Of a stretch of 64,000 nucleotides of DNA, positions 41,340 through 52,817 are shown one piece after another. Source of the stretch: Pristionchus mayeri (Eukaryota > Nematoda > Chromadorea > Rhabditida > Neodiplogasteridae); assembly GCA_036245805.1 (NCBI GenBank), contig BTRK01000002.1:434001-498000 (forward strand). Direction: 5' to 3'. The translations under genes and the position numbers were made by a program. The notes beneath the pieces were generated by a model. The model saw nothing but the letters and a program-made list of their open reading frames with translations, did not search any database and was not told the DNA's origin. Each line of letters opens with the position of its first letter. Within the stretch, counting starts at the first letter, position 1.

Positions 41340-43515
41340 CTTTTTTTTCAGTATATAGTAGAATGAAAGCGCTACAAAGCCATGATATGGAGTATCATTA
41401 AGGCCATTATCTTCTAATAATTAATTAATTACGCGTAATTGGTTGATATTTCGGATTTTCCAGTTTACGATAGGGAGTGTCCCAGCTGTTCTCACTTAAG
41501 GTGGTTAATGTATATCCATAAGGAAGCATAATGAACTATTGATCTGTTCGGTGTCTATACGTACCGTAATCCTAGGTCACTTTTTCAACACCTCATTATT
41601 TTCGTTTTTTCGCCGTAACTTTCTTTCTAGTCGAGCAATCACGCTCAAATTTTGCAGGTATGCTACTACGCTGATGACACATCGTTATCGTTTTTATTCA
41701 TTAGAACCAGAAAGCAAAATTTTTGAGAAAAACTGATTTTCAAAATAGTACTATTTTTGACCTACCAGTATTTCACTGTAGCGTTTAGCTAAAATCTGTG
41801 AAAAATATATGTGATAGGAAATGCTGTCTAGATTACAAATACTGAAATCTAGGCGTTTGTGATTCTCCCCCTTCGAATTTTGTGAGCGTTCATGTGCGCG
41901 AAACCGAGTGCTCACAAGCTCAAACTTCAAAATCGAAAATGGTAGAACATCGAATTATTCCTCTATTTTGCTCTCAACAAAACATTTTCGTCCGCACATA
42001 TCATGTTTTTATGTACAAACATTAGAATTTTTCACTAGGCTTTTGAAAACCGCATCTGCATGTTGCGGAAAAGGTTTCGGACAGCGCGGTTCGCGCACAT
42101 GAACGCTCACAAAATTCGAAGGGGGAGATTCACAAACGTCTAGATTTCAGTATTTGTAATTTATGCAGTATTTCCTATCTCATATATTTTTCACAGATTT
42201 TAGCTAAATGATGTAAAATACTAATAGGTCAAAAATAGCACTATTTTCAAAATCGATTTTTCTAAAAAAATGAGCTTTCTGGTTCTAATGAATAGTAATG
42301 ATGTGATGTGTCATCAGCGTAGTAGCATACCTGCAAAATTTGAGCGTGATTGCTCGACTATAACGAAAGTTACGGCAAAAAACGAAAATAATGAGATGTA
42401 GAAAAAGTGACATGGGATTACGGTACGTATAGACACCGAACAGATCAATAGTGCATTATGCTTCCTTATGGATATAGAGAAAATCGATCTGAAATCGCCA
42501 TTCTTGGGATTGGAGGGAAAATCGTGAAAAGTGTTCTAGCCGGATTTGGGCATCCTGAGGGATTTCTGACACCCCCCCCCCCCCAAAGTCTCATTGTCCA
42601 GATTTCATTTTGGACTTCATTGCACCGGGTCGAATCTAGGCACCTCCCACTTTGAGAGCTAATTCATTTTTCGAGCTTTATCGATCTATCTAAATCAATG
42701 TTCATTTAAACCATGCTACATTCTAGGTCAATTTTCTCGAAAACGAATGGAAAGGAGCAGCTAAAATTTTAAGAGTGCATGAATCTGAACGAGAGCTACC
42801 GAATGAGGTGCTTGCACCGAAAACATGGGCACCTGGGTGAGATTTTCGCCTTTTAAACGCTCCCGGATCGTTTGAACTTTATTTTCAACAGACAATTCTC
42901 CTTCACACCGCGCGGCCAAGAATGATCGACTTTCCTTCGGAGTGTCTGTAGAAAATAAAGTTCAAACGATCCGGGAGAATTTAAAAGGCGAAAATCTCAC
43001 CCAGGTGCCCCTATTTTCGGCGCAAGCACCTCATTCGGTAGCTCTCGTTCAGCTGCACTCTTAAAATTTTAGCTGCTCCTTTCCATTCGTTTTCGAGAAA
43101 ATTGACCTAGAATGTAGCGTGGTTTAAATGAACATTCTCAGGATCTGATTTAGATGGATCGATAGAGCTCGAAAAATGAGCCGGGTTCATTCCGAGGTCA
43201 ATTTTGCTCTATCTCTCACTGCAACCGAGATATTAGCTCTCAAAGTGGGAGGTGCCAAGATTCGACCCGGTGCAATGAAGTCCAAAATTAAATCTGGACA
43301 ATGAGACTTTGGGGTGAGTGTCAGACATACCTCAGGATGCCCAAATCCGGCTAGAACACTTTTCACGATTTTCCCTCCATTCCCTGTCCCAGTTCGATTT
43401 TCTCGTGAGAGGCATGATATCAACTAATTACGCGTAAATTATTAATTATTAGAACATAATGACCTTAATGACACTCCATATCATGGCTTTGTACTGCTTT
43501 CATTCTACTACACAC
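41340..43515. mobile_element. 2.2-kb foldback element downstream of the 127-aa gene
   Basis: Inverted arms: AGTAGAATGAAAGCGCTACA near 41358 with its inverse near 43490, TAATTACGCGTAATTGG near 41428 with its inverse near 43420, TTTTTCACAGATTTTAGCTAA near 42190 with its inverse near 41790, and ATCCGGGAG blocks near 42860/42970. The nested inner palindromes 41520-42470 and 42480-43400 are visible. A Tc1-like phrase ACAAAAGTATTGGGATTTTTT precedes the left arm. No transposase frame. Confidence 0.75.
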
Positions 43516-43617
43516 AGATTCTACTACACACAATTGTATGCACCGAAATCATTGAGGATTTTTATTTTTGATATTGTGATATGATTCTTAATATTATTCT
43601 TACATTGATTTTTTCTG

Positions 43618-44562
43618 CTCGGATTATTCTTACATTGATTTTTTCCTTGCTGCTCGGTCGCACATTTGCTGCAGCCTTAATGCAAAAAATGGGGTCGGAT
43701 ATTCACAACTTGCCTCCTAGGCATGCTATTGACAGGACCAGTACATCAAAATTCTCGTCATCATGATTCCAGATGATCCTGAGAATATGACAACAATATC
43801 ACATAATTTCCCGTCCTGGTATGAAAACAACGAATGACCATATTTGGACCTTCATAACTATGTGGGAAATAAATGTAAAAATCTGATTTTTGCTTTTTGA
43901 AAGATATGATTACCAACGTTTTAGAGTGTTTGGATATCTTTCTTACCCGCAGCGATCATTTTTCGGTGGTGAACTGTAGTCCTTATTTCATAGCCTAAAA
44001 AACAAGTCTGAAGGAAAGTTAAGAAAAACGTTTGTTATTGTGTGTTCATGTTTAAGATGTGATAAAGTAACTCCTACGTTTGGAATGTTTTAATAACTTG
44101 AATGTTTTAAAGCTACAGTGAAGAGAGCGCGAAAATAGGAGGTCGGGGACTCAAGTATGCCTCCGAAAACGATTTCCGCGAGCAAGAAAGATATTCAAGC
44201 GCTCTAGAAGTTGGGAATCATATCTTTAATACATTTTGAACGTGGTTAACCATCAGATATTTGACATGTATTTCCCGCATAGTTATGAATGACCAAAAAA
44301 TGATCTTTTTCATGCCCTGCGGGCAAATTCTAAGATACTGTATTCATATTCTCAGGATCATATGATGTCATGATTACGATCATTTTGGTGTATCGAACGA
44401 GTCTTAAACTGACTTCTGAATTAGCGACCCCGTTTCTGCAGCAAGGCTGCAATAAATGTGCGGCCGAGCAGCAACTTCAAAAATTTATTCTCGGTAGGTC
44501 ATGCGATCGATCTCAGAAAGTTTGGCAAGCAGAAAAAAGTCCATGTAAGAATAATGATTTTT
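43618..44562. mobile_element. Foldback element related to 46060-46738 and 46750-48197
   Basis: CTGCTCGGTCGCACATTTGC near 43651 is inverted at GCAATAAATGTGCGGCCGAG near 44449; CCAGATGATCCTGAGAATATG near 43772 is inverted near 44350. The same internal words (GCTGCTCGG..GCAC, CTGCAGCCTTGCTGCAAAA) recur in the two later elements. Its outer limits are unclear; CGGCGCGACTGTA at about 44753 may be a right end. Confidence 0.7.
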
Positions 44563-44790
44563 CAAGCAGAAAAGTTTTATTGCATCATCACTACGCCTTT
44601 ACTGTGCCATTGCGAAAAAACCAAAAAAAACCCAAAATCAAAAAGTAAAATATCTGATGAACTTGTTGCATAAACGTCAGAATGACATCTTTCCTGCGCG
44701 AAAAGCTGAAACCCATTCCTAAAGTTCCCCATGACTTTCCGGCGCGACTGTATTTAGTATGCGAGATGAATAAACTCCCCTAATGCTTAT

Positions 44791-44803
44791 ATTTCAGGTA
44801 AGT
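44791..44803 (+). promoter_or_regulatory. Trans-splice acceptor fused to a perfect donor (CAG/GTAAGT)
   Basis: ATTTCAG at 44791-44797 is followed directly by GTAAGT at 44798-44803 and then CA-ATG (44806). This is the recursive-splice motif AG/GTAAGT in front of the start codon of the MATH-BTB gene. Confidence 0.5.
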
Positions 44804-44805
44804 CA

Positions 44806-47800
44806 ATGGTCGAGAAGAAAGAAATCGAGACAGTTGCGAAGTATGCTTTGATTGAAATTTAATTAGTATTTCTTTTTCACAGAATGGACGGCAATTCCGA
44901 GTTCGTTCTTCGATGGGAAATCGATATTAAGTCGTTCATCGCGGCGGAAAATAGAGGATTCACAGCAGAAAATCGCCCAAGAAAAGTGGGTTGGATGGTA
45001 TCGGAAATATTCACGGTTGGAGGGTTCGGATGGTCAGTTTTTTGAAGTTTAAATCGAAATTCGTTGTCCGATAATTTAGGTTGAAAAAAATACAGTCGCA
45101 AAGGAAAGCCACCGTTAATTTTTTGATTTTGTTGCAACTTTTTGCCCAGGAAATGAATCGTACAGGCCAAAGGTGGGCACCATAGAAGCCAGCTGTGAAA
45201 CACCCCCGGTTTTCGGATTGGACACCGCCGGTTTTTGGATAATATTGTCGCAAAAACGAACATTTACGATCACCCCCCCCCCCCCCGCCCTTTAGAAACT
45301 AAACACCCCCGGTTTTCGATTTCCAGCTTCAACCCCTGCCCACCTATGGTACAGGCGCTACAGTCCAGTTGGTTTCCCATGGAAAACTGTGCGCCCCGGG
45401 TAACCCCCAGTAACCCCAACTGACCCCACGGGTCTAGCACGTTCATCTTTGAGAGAATTATGCTTAAATTGGTTTCGTTGTGTTCATCATGCAATTCGGC
45501 ATCGAATCATGTGCGATTTGTATTATTAAAAGTTTAAATATTTCGGTAAATTAATTTTGAAGTTATCGAAAAGAAAAAATCACTTCCCGGTGCTAGCAGG
45601 GTATTTATTATTTTTCCAGTTTTCTTTCAAATTTTTCCGGTTTTCAGATTTTTGATACGATTCACGATTTCCCATTATTTGCATGGTTTATACTACTTCA
45701 CAAAATCAATATTATTCATTTATATAAACAAAATTAAGAAACGGGTACCGTAAAACTTATCAAAAGTCTGAAAACCGGAAAAATTTGAAAGAAAACTGGA
45801 AAAAAGAATAAATACCCTGCTAGCACCGGGAAATTATTTTTTTACTTTTCGACAACTTCAAAATTAATTTACCGAAATATTTAAACTTTTAATAATACAA
45901 ATCGTACATGATTTGATGCAGAATTGCATGCTGAACACAAGGAAACCAATTTAAGCACAATTCTCTCAAAGGTGAACGTGCTATACCCGTTTGGTCAGTT
46001 GGGGTTACTGGGGTTTACCCGGGGCGCGCAGTTTTCCATGGGAAACCAACTGGACTGTAAGGTATGATGTAACAAATTCATCGGACATTATGGTCATTGT
46101 ATTATGGCATGGCGTAATTGCATAGTAATTGCCTAGTGATGACGCAATCGATCTGCACTTTTTCAAAACTGCATTATTCTTACATAGAGTTTTTCCTGCT
46201 GGCCCATCTTTCCTAGGTTGGAGTTATGACTGAGGTCTATCCAGAAACAAATTTTGAAATTGCTGCTCGGTCGCACAGGTACTGCAGCCTTGCTGCAAAA
46301 CAGTGTCTGCAATTCAGAACTCGGCTTCTAGGCTAGCTAGAGACTCGTTCGAAGCATCTGAATGATCGTCTTCACAATTGCAGAGAATAAGAAAACGATC
46401 GGTTAACATTTGCCCTCAGGGCACCTAAGAATCACGTTTATGCTTGCTCATTTTTGGACATTCATAACTTTATGGGTAGTTTTTGGAAAATTCTTTATGT
46501 GAGAATGTTCAAAATATATTAAAGATGTGACTTTTTAGACTGTTTGGATACCTTTCCTGCCCGCGGCGACTGTTTTTCGGAGGGATACTCTGGTCGGAAA
46601 ACACCCTGTTTACCCCTACGGGCGAGAGAGTACAGAGACGGAAGTGCAGATTGATTGCATCATTACTACGCAATTACTGCGCAATTACACCATGCCATAA
46701 TACCATGACCATAATCTCCGATGAATTTGGCTATACCTTAGTGCTAGTACAGTAGCGCCGGAAAGTATTCATACGATTTGATTTTTTCATATAACTTTTT
46801 CTGCAGTTGACTTAGCAAGTTAAATGTTGTAGCGCTATATATCAAGCCCATCGAAGAATACGATGTGAGTATTGCGTCATCACGTGCACCATAACGGATT
46901 GCGTAGTTATGACGCAATCGAATTTCACTTTTTCAAACAGGCGTTATTCTTATATAGAATTTTTCCAGCTTTCCAAACTTTCTGGCGTTGGAGATAGAAC
47001 CGAGGTCTATTCAGAATAAAAATTTGAAGTTGCTGCTCGGTTGCACATTGGCTGCAGCCTTGCTGCAAAATCGATGTCAAAAATTAAGATATCGGCTCTT
47101 AGTCAAGCTAGTGACTGCTTCAAGGCATCAAAAAAATCGTCATCATGAGTCCAGATGATCCTGAGAATATGAAAACAATATCTCAAAATTTGCCCTCAGG
47201 GCATGGAAAAATCACTTTTTTCACATGACCACTTTTTGGAGATTCATAACTTTTCGGGAAATCTGTTTAAAAATCTGATTTTTGCTTAGGCATGATCAAA
47301 ATGTCTTATATATATGATTCCCAACTTTTTAGAGTGTTTGGATATCTTTCCTGCCCGCGGCGTGTGGGTTTTGGAGGTGCGCCGTGGTCCTGAATGAATG
47401 ACCCTTCGGAAACAAGGTTGTGGGAAAGTTAAGGAAATCAATTAATATTGTGTGTGCATGTCCAACATGTTCTGAATAACCGATTCCCAACTTTTTGAAA
47501 TGTTTTAATAACTTTGGGCACAGCTGTATAGAGAGTGCAGACGAAAATAGCGGGTCGGGGACTCGAAAGTGCCTCTAAAAACCGCACGCCGCGGGCAGGA
47601 AAGATATCCAAACACTCTAAAAAGTTGGGAATCATATATATAAGACATTTTGATCATTCTTAAGCAAAAATCAGATTTTTATACAGGTTTCCCGAAAAGT
47701 TATGAATCTCCAAATAGTGGTCATGTGAAAAAGTGATTTTTCCATGCCCTGAGGGCAAATATTGAGATATTGTTTTCATATTCACAATATAATCTGGACT

Positions 47801-50800
47801 CATGATGACGATCATTTGGTGCCTTGAAACAGTCTCTAGCTTGGCTAGGAGCCGATATCTTAATTTTTGACATCGATATTGCAGCAAGGCTGCAGCCAAT
47901 GTGCGACCGAGCAGCAACTTCAAATTTTTATTCTGGATAGATCTCGTTAATATCTCCAACGTCAGAAAGTTTGGCAACCTGGAAAAATTCTGTATAAGAA
48001 TAACGCCTATTTGAAAATGTGAAATTCGATTGCGTCATAACTACGCAATCCGTAATGGTGCACGTGATGACGCAATACTCGCATCGTATTCTTCGATGGG
48101 TTTGATATATAGCGCTACAACATTTAACTTGCTAAGTCAACTGCAGAAAAAGTTATATGAAAAAATCAAATCGTATGAATACTTTCCGGCGCTACTGTAT
48201 GTTGCCTTTCCTGGACAAAAAGTTGCAACCAATTCAAAAAGTGCCAGGTGATTTTCCGACGCGACCGTAGATAAATTTTTTAGAGTTTACATCACAATTA
48301 TTCGTGTGGCATGTTTTTGGTTAATATTTGGTTGATGCAAAAGTTTTGATAAAGGTATTTTTACATTTTTCTCAACAATTGTTTGACAGTCTTCGATAAT
48401 ACTTTGGCATTATTTGATGCACTATTGATGCATTACAATCATAGTTACATATTGAATCGATCTCAATTGGTTCAATAGAAAAAATGTATTTCCTAAAAAG
48501 TGGTAAATTTCCGGCTTTTAGGGTACTATGCACAAGCGTCCATAAATGCAGATTGTTATTCTCTCTCAGAAAAGCTGTGGGGGTACACTACCGATTTCGC
48601 CTTCCAAACTTCGATTATGAGATTACTGTAAATGAATGACTGATCATGTATGCCCATAAGTGCGCTATGAAGAGCACATATACACTAATATCATACACAA
48701 ATGCAACAGAGAATAGCTAAAGGCTTAAGCAAGTTAAGGTTTGAAAACGTGAAAACGAATCGAAATTTTTGCATCAATCTAATACATTTGATACAATTGA
48801 TTAGTAAATGTTGAGAAGTAAGTGCATTTGCTGGCAGGATTGCTAAAGCTGAGAAGATGCGATACGAATTCGGATGTAAACTTCAATTCTCTCTTCGGTG
48901 TGGTGTAGATCACAAAAGACCTTGGAAATGTGAAGCGGAAGTGAAAATGAATCTAAAACGAACAGATGGGACAAATTCTTCTTACAACATGAAGGTTGTC
49001 AAAGTTTGTTTATGTTTCACTTCCATTTAAAAATAGTTCTGACGGCATAGCGTTTCATGCATTTAGTAGTTGTGATGTGCGATCAATAACTCCTAATTTT
49101 CCCATTAATAAAAATGATTGATTCCAGCGCGAGAACTTCCACGAGAGGAGCATCATCTTCGAACCAGTCGACTGGCGTAGGGTATATTTCTCTTTTATGT
49201 TTACTTTGCCAAATGTACATGATCTTTTGATCGTTCTGTGAAAACATACATTTGACGATCAGTACAAAAACTTTATAGGGCTTCCCCGACAAGGTCACAG
49301 TGGAATTCGACATTCACATTATCAGTTCGTTTGGGTGAGCATTGACCTTCTACTTGTTTCGATTGCTGGACTAAATGCATTTTACTTTAATTATTGTTTT
49401 ATATGCAAGATTTTTAAAAAAATGTTGTAAAACGAACGTACCATTTCCTTTTTCATTTTCTTTCAAAATATTTTTTTCCAGAGGAAGATTCGCGTCATTC
49501 TGCTCTAAACCGGAAATTTTCAATTATCAGAACCAAATGAGCAATGTAATTCTCAAAATTGGAGAAAGGAAGATTCATGTGTCTAAGGAGGTATGTTCGG
49601 TTTTTATATCACAGATGCCTCAAATTCATCATTTCTCCAACAATTTCTGCAGTATCTCTCAGTCCATTCTCCATTTTTCACTGCAATGTTCTTCGATGAT
49701 TTCGTAAAAGATGGGGGGGGGGGAAATCGAACTGAAAGACGTCGTCTATGAGGTAACTCGACTATTTTTAAAATAGACTACTGTACGTTTCCAGGAATTT
49801 ATCGATCTCCTGCTGTTGATCTATCCTCGATCAGTGCGTATTACTGGTGAGTAAACAGTGTAATACGTTATCAGTTACGTTTCATTTCCAGATGTCACTG
49901 TGCCTCACATTGTGAAGCTCGCACACCGTTTCCAGATAGAGGTTAGTACTAGAGAACGAAAATTGCGCGAATTTCCAACCAGGAAGTACTAATTCGTCAA
50001 ATATATGTGTATTTGTTTCCAAATTAATCACTATCCATGTCAGTATCTGCTGAAAGAGGCTGAGGAGTATCTCATGCAGTCTAGTGGATTCGATATCACT
50101 GAGAAACTGCTCTTTGCTGACCAGTACAGACTCGATTCTCTCAAGGTTTGTTGTTGTCTATGAAACATTTCTCTAGATTTATTGTCTTCCTTCGTTTCAC
50201 TATATAGAGCTATTTGAATAGAATGAGATGGAAAATTGCTCTTCATCGCCAGATTTTCTGATCAGATACTTAGAAAATACGTGCATACATTTGCTTAAAC
50301 GTATCTTATCTAATTGCTCAAAAATACTGTCTGAAATTATGGATTCTTGTGCTGTCATTCCATTGTTACGGTCTGTCCATATTCCTGGCTATTTCTTATA
50401 AAAGGTTTTCGTTACAGCAAGCTTCCTGTACTTGTTGTATTTTTTGTGGGCCAATTCATCATCTAATGCGTAACGTTTCAAATTCAGGAAGAGATGGGAG
50501 GAAGACGCGACGCAGCTACTGAGCAGGAAGTCAATAGGCCTGTGCGTTGATGTAGATGCAATACGTAAATAGCATAGTTGCTCAACACTGGCGGCGAGGT
50601 GATTTCAGACCATGACCCCCTACTCATGGTGTGCGGACTGCGCCCCTCTAAATGGGGGCGCCGTCCGCACACCATAAGTAGGGGGTCATGGTCAAAAATC
50701 GATGGGTAGGTCAATGGTAGGTCAAGACTAGATATCGTACCCAATCGATAGGATAGTACCCTCAGATACCGTATACCACTACCGTAACCCTCGATTATCG

Positions 50801-51544
50801 CAAACTAACTTTATTCTGAAAAAGTCCTGGTACCGTGCCCATTCGATTCTACAGTACCCAAGTAACTACCGTAACCCAGTTCCTTCGGCCAGATTCAGTT
50901 CCTTGGGTCAAAGATTTTTCTAAAAATGTCAAACGTTTTTCTAAAAATCCCAAATCGATCATAAAATTCTTATACAGTAATTAGAGATACGGAAGGATAC
51001 TTTGAAATAATTTAACGCTCGATTTTAGATTTTTAGAAAAATGTTTGACCCAAGGAACTGGATCTGACCCAAGGAACTGGGTTACGGTAGTTACTTGGGT
51101 ACTGTAGAATCGATTGGGCACGGTGCCAGGACTTTTTCAAAATAAAGTTAGTTTGCGATATTTGAGGGTTACTGTAGTGGTATACGGTATCTGACGGTAC
51201 TATACTATCGATTGAGTACGGTATCTAGTCTTGACCTACCATTGAACTACCCATCGATTTTTGACCACGACCCCCTACTTATGGTGTGCGGACGGCGCCC
51301 CATTTAGAGGGGCGCAGTCCGCACACCATGAGTAGAGGGTCATGGGGGTCGCTGCCGGCGTGGGCAACTATGGTAAATAGCCTTATCTGCCTGTACTTGT
51401 GTGGTTAATTAGAATTATACTGATTTTCCACAATCTAAACAAAATTCTCGAATCTGTTGTTAGCGAACATGTTTATTTATTCAGGTAACTCGACAAGCCG
51501 CTCGTCTGGCACGGGCACTACGAGAGGAGGAGTATAAGAAGTAA
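44806..51544 (+). CDS. MATH-BTB domain protein (bath type), possibly frameshifted
   Basis: MATH-BTB proteins are substrate adaptors of CUL3 ubiquitin ligases, expanded in nematodes. Exons 44806-44840, 44883-45032, 48838-48994, 49128-49181, 49279-49334 and 49482-49590 encode a MATH-like domain (FVLRWEIDIKSFIA, EIFTVGGFGW, WKCEAEVKMNLKR, EIFNYQ); 49653-49752, 49795-49846, 49892-49941 and 50044-50145 encode BTB (NVILKIGERKIHVSKEYLSV, HSPFFTAMF, VPHIVKLAHRFQIEYLLKEAEE). Exon 49653-49752 is 100 nt where a multiple of 3 is required, because of an 11-G run at 49713-49723. The end is ambiguous: phase-0 exons 50488-50541 and 51485-51544 (ending LREEEYKK) or an exon 50222-50401. Introns are swollen by transposons (intron 2 is 3.8 kb). 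Confidence 0.75.
45361..46057. mobile_element. 697-bp palindromic Tc1/mariner-type MITE, TA TSD
   Basis: Ends CAGTCCAGTTGGTTTCCCAT / ATGGGAAACCAACTGGACTG, flanked by TA at 45359-45360 and 46058-46059. The arms are inverted nearly end to end, the centre near 45680-45740. It lies in intron 2 of the MATH-BTB gene. Confidence 0.9.
46060..46738. mobile_element. Palindromic MITE sharing its left TA with the preceding element
   Basis: Ends AGGTATGATG..AAATTCATCGG and CCGATGAATTTGGCTATACCT, TA at 46058-46059 and 46739-46740. GTCATTGTATTATGGCATGG near 46091 is inverted near 46690; the internal region resembles the elements at 43618 and 46750. Confidence 0.8.
46750..48197. mobile_element. 1448-bp palindromic Tc1-type element, TA TSD
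   Basis: Long ends CAGTAGCGCCGGAAAGTATT and AATACTTTCCGGCGCTACTG, TA at 46748-46749 and 48198-48199. The next 90 bp of each end (TTTTTCATATAACTTTTTCT, GTTGACTTAGCAAG) resemble Tc1-family terminal repeats. Both arms are inverted to a centre near 47480. No transposase frame remains. Confidence 0.9.
48330..48785. mobile_element. Mariner-type MITE (TGGTTGATGCAAAAG ends)
   Basis: TTGGTTGATGCAAAAGTTTT near 48331 and the inverse AAATTTTTGCATCAATCTAA near 48763 are mariner-like ends about 455 bp apart. It lies just upstream of exon 48838-48994. Confidence 0.65.
49713..49723 (+). repeat. G11 homopolymer inside a BTB exon
   Basis: Eleven Gs follow AAAGAT. Ten would keep the BTB frame (..VKDGGG-EIELKDVVYE). 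See the finding on the frameshift. Confidence 0.95.
50573..51372. mobile_element. 800-bp hAT-like foldback, perfect 8-bp TSD
   Basis: Ends CATAGTTGC / GCAACTATG; GTAAATAG at 50565-50572 and 51373-51380. The arms contain CCCCCTACTCATGGTGTGCG and its inverse, and ACCGTAACCC blocks also seen in the elements at 36627 and 55676. It lies in the last intron of the MATH-BTB gene. Confidence 0.92.
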
Positions 51545-51872
51545 CCACTTTTCCATCGCTACACTTTGCATTGCTTCTCTGGTAGAAATGATCATACCTC
51601 ATAGATTTAGTTCTCCTCATGCGTATCATAACCAGTCCATTGTGAACCGTTGACACTAGGCCTTTCATTCGAATAACACTAAGAATTACGAGCGATAATA
51701 TACTACGAGAGTTCCGAAGTACTCAGTGCTTGATATTTTACTCGTTGGCTTTTTACTATTCAAATAAAGTTCTGCCTCTCGAACATGTTCGTAATTATCA
51801 AATCCATATGGTGAATCCTTCCATTCCGATGAGGATGACATCTGTACTGCTATTTTGTATTTTATAATATGC
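51545..51872 (+). repeat. Duplicated 3'-UTR segment (copy 2), with AATAAA at 51763
   Basis: Begins directly after TAA 51542-51544 and matches 30776-31097. AATAAA at 51763-51768 probably ends the MATH-BTB transcript, so this copy is likely the original 3' UTR. Confidence 0.85.
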
Positions 51873-52653
51873 GAGAGCGCGTCTTGTGTGAGACCTGCTT
51901 GCACACGTGATGTTTACGTGCTAAACTGCAGACTATGGTAGATCAGAGGCCTCTCCTCCCTCTTCCCTCAATCGACCTCTCGGACTCTCCCTCTCATCTA
52001 TCGATCGCGCGCGTGTTGTACGTTGATCCATTCCCATCTTCCCAAACGATATTTGCTCGCGATTCCGATTGCCTCTTCCCCCTTCCTTCGTTCTAATCCA
52101 AGCTTGATTCATGAAATGCTGCCTTTTCTCATTCCCCTGATCTTATCGTGTTGTTTACTTCTCGTTCGCGTACTTTTGAATGTTTCGTGATGTCACGTCT
52201 CTATCCGCGCACTTTATACTATGCAAAGCGCATGCTTACATCTATTTCGAATGCAGACACCATCACCTTTCACATTTTCTCTATTGCCATACCGTTTCAT
52301 TTCACTTCCTGCCTATTTCCTCGTTACTATCGCCTTGTGGATGCTTCTCTTTTTCTATTTTTTCTCCTTTTCAATTGGATCGTTCAGCCACGGCGGGGAG
52401 AGCGAGCGAGCTCACGATGTAGAGAAGAGGAGGGACGACGACTAGTGGGGACTTCTTTACTTTAGGGGGTAACCCCATTTCTCCCCCTCCAACCCCCTGA
52501 GTCCCTACTCAGGGAGGGGAGGAGAACCACCCCCTCCTCATGGAGGGGTGGCCAGCCTAAAATGACGGTTGACCACAAATGGCCACCCGAGCGCGCCGCT
52601 GCCTCCGCCAACCTGCGCTCTCTCACTCTCTCGCACGCTCTCCATTTTGTATA
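51873..52653 (+). other. Non-coding, T/C-rich then purine-rich stretch
   Basis: No recognisable exon: open frames of 60-105 codons are low-complexity Phe/Ser/Leu. GGGGGTAACCCC and CTCCTCATGGAGGGG at 52467-52560 form small GC-rich inverted repeats. Confidence 0.4.
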
Positions 52654-52815
52654 CTGTGAGAACAGAAAGCGTAGTCCGTGGTGTGGTGGGCGAGAGCTAT
52701 CACATTTTGTTGTATTACTAGCGGAACATTTTTTCTCCCGCGTTCCGCGGGTAATACAATAAAATATTATAACTCTCGCACACCACACCACGGACTACGC
52801 ATTCTGTTCTCACAG
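52654..52815. mobile_element. 162-bp TA-type foldback MITE (CTGTGAGAA family)
   Basis: Ends CTGTGAGAACAGAAAGCGTA / GCATTCTGTTCTCACAG flanked by TA (52652-52653, 52816-52817). Arms GTCCGTGGTGTGGTG / CACCACACCACGGAC pair fully. Related to 24368-24594. Confidence 0.88.
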
Positions 52816-52817
52816 TA

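Noticed and set aside
45155..45360. Possible small foldback left of 45361 (AGGTGGGCACCATAG and CTGCCCACCTATGG)
   Set aside because: The inner sequences AAACACCCCCGGTTTTCG are in direct, not inverted, orientation, so the structure is not a clean palindrome; left unassigned.
52148..52465. 105-codon open frame MLFTSRSRTFECF...
   Set aside because: Low-complexity Phe/Ser/Leu composition, three overlapping frames of equal quality, and no recognisable domain.
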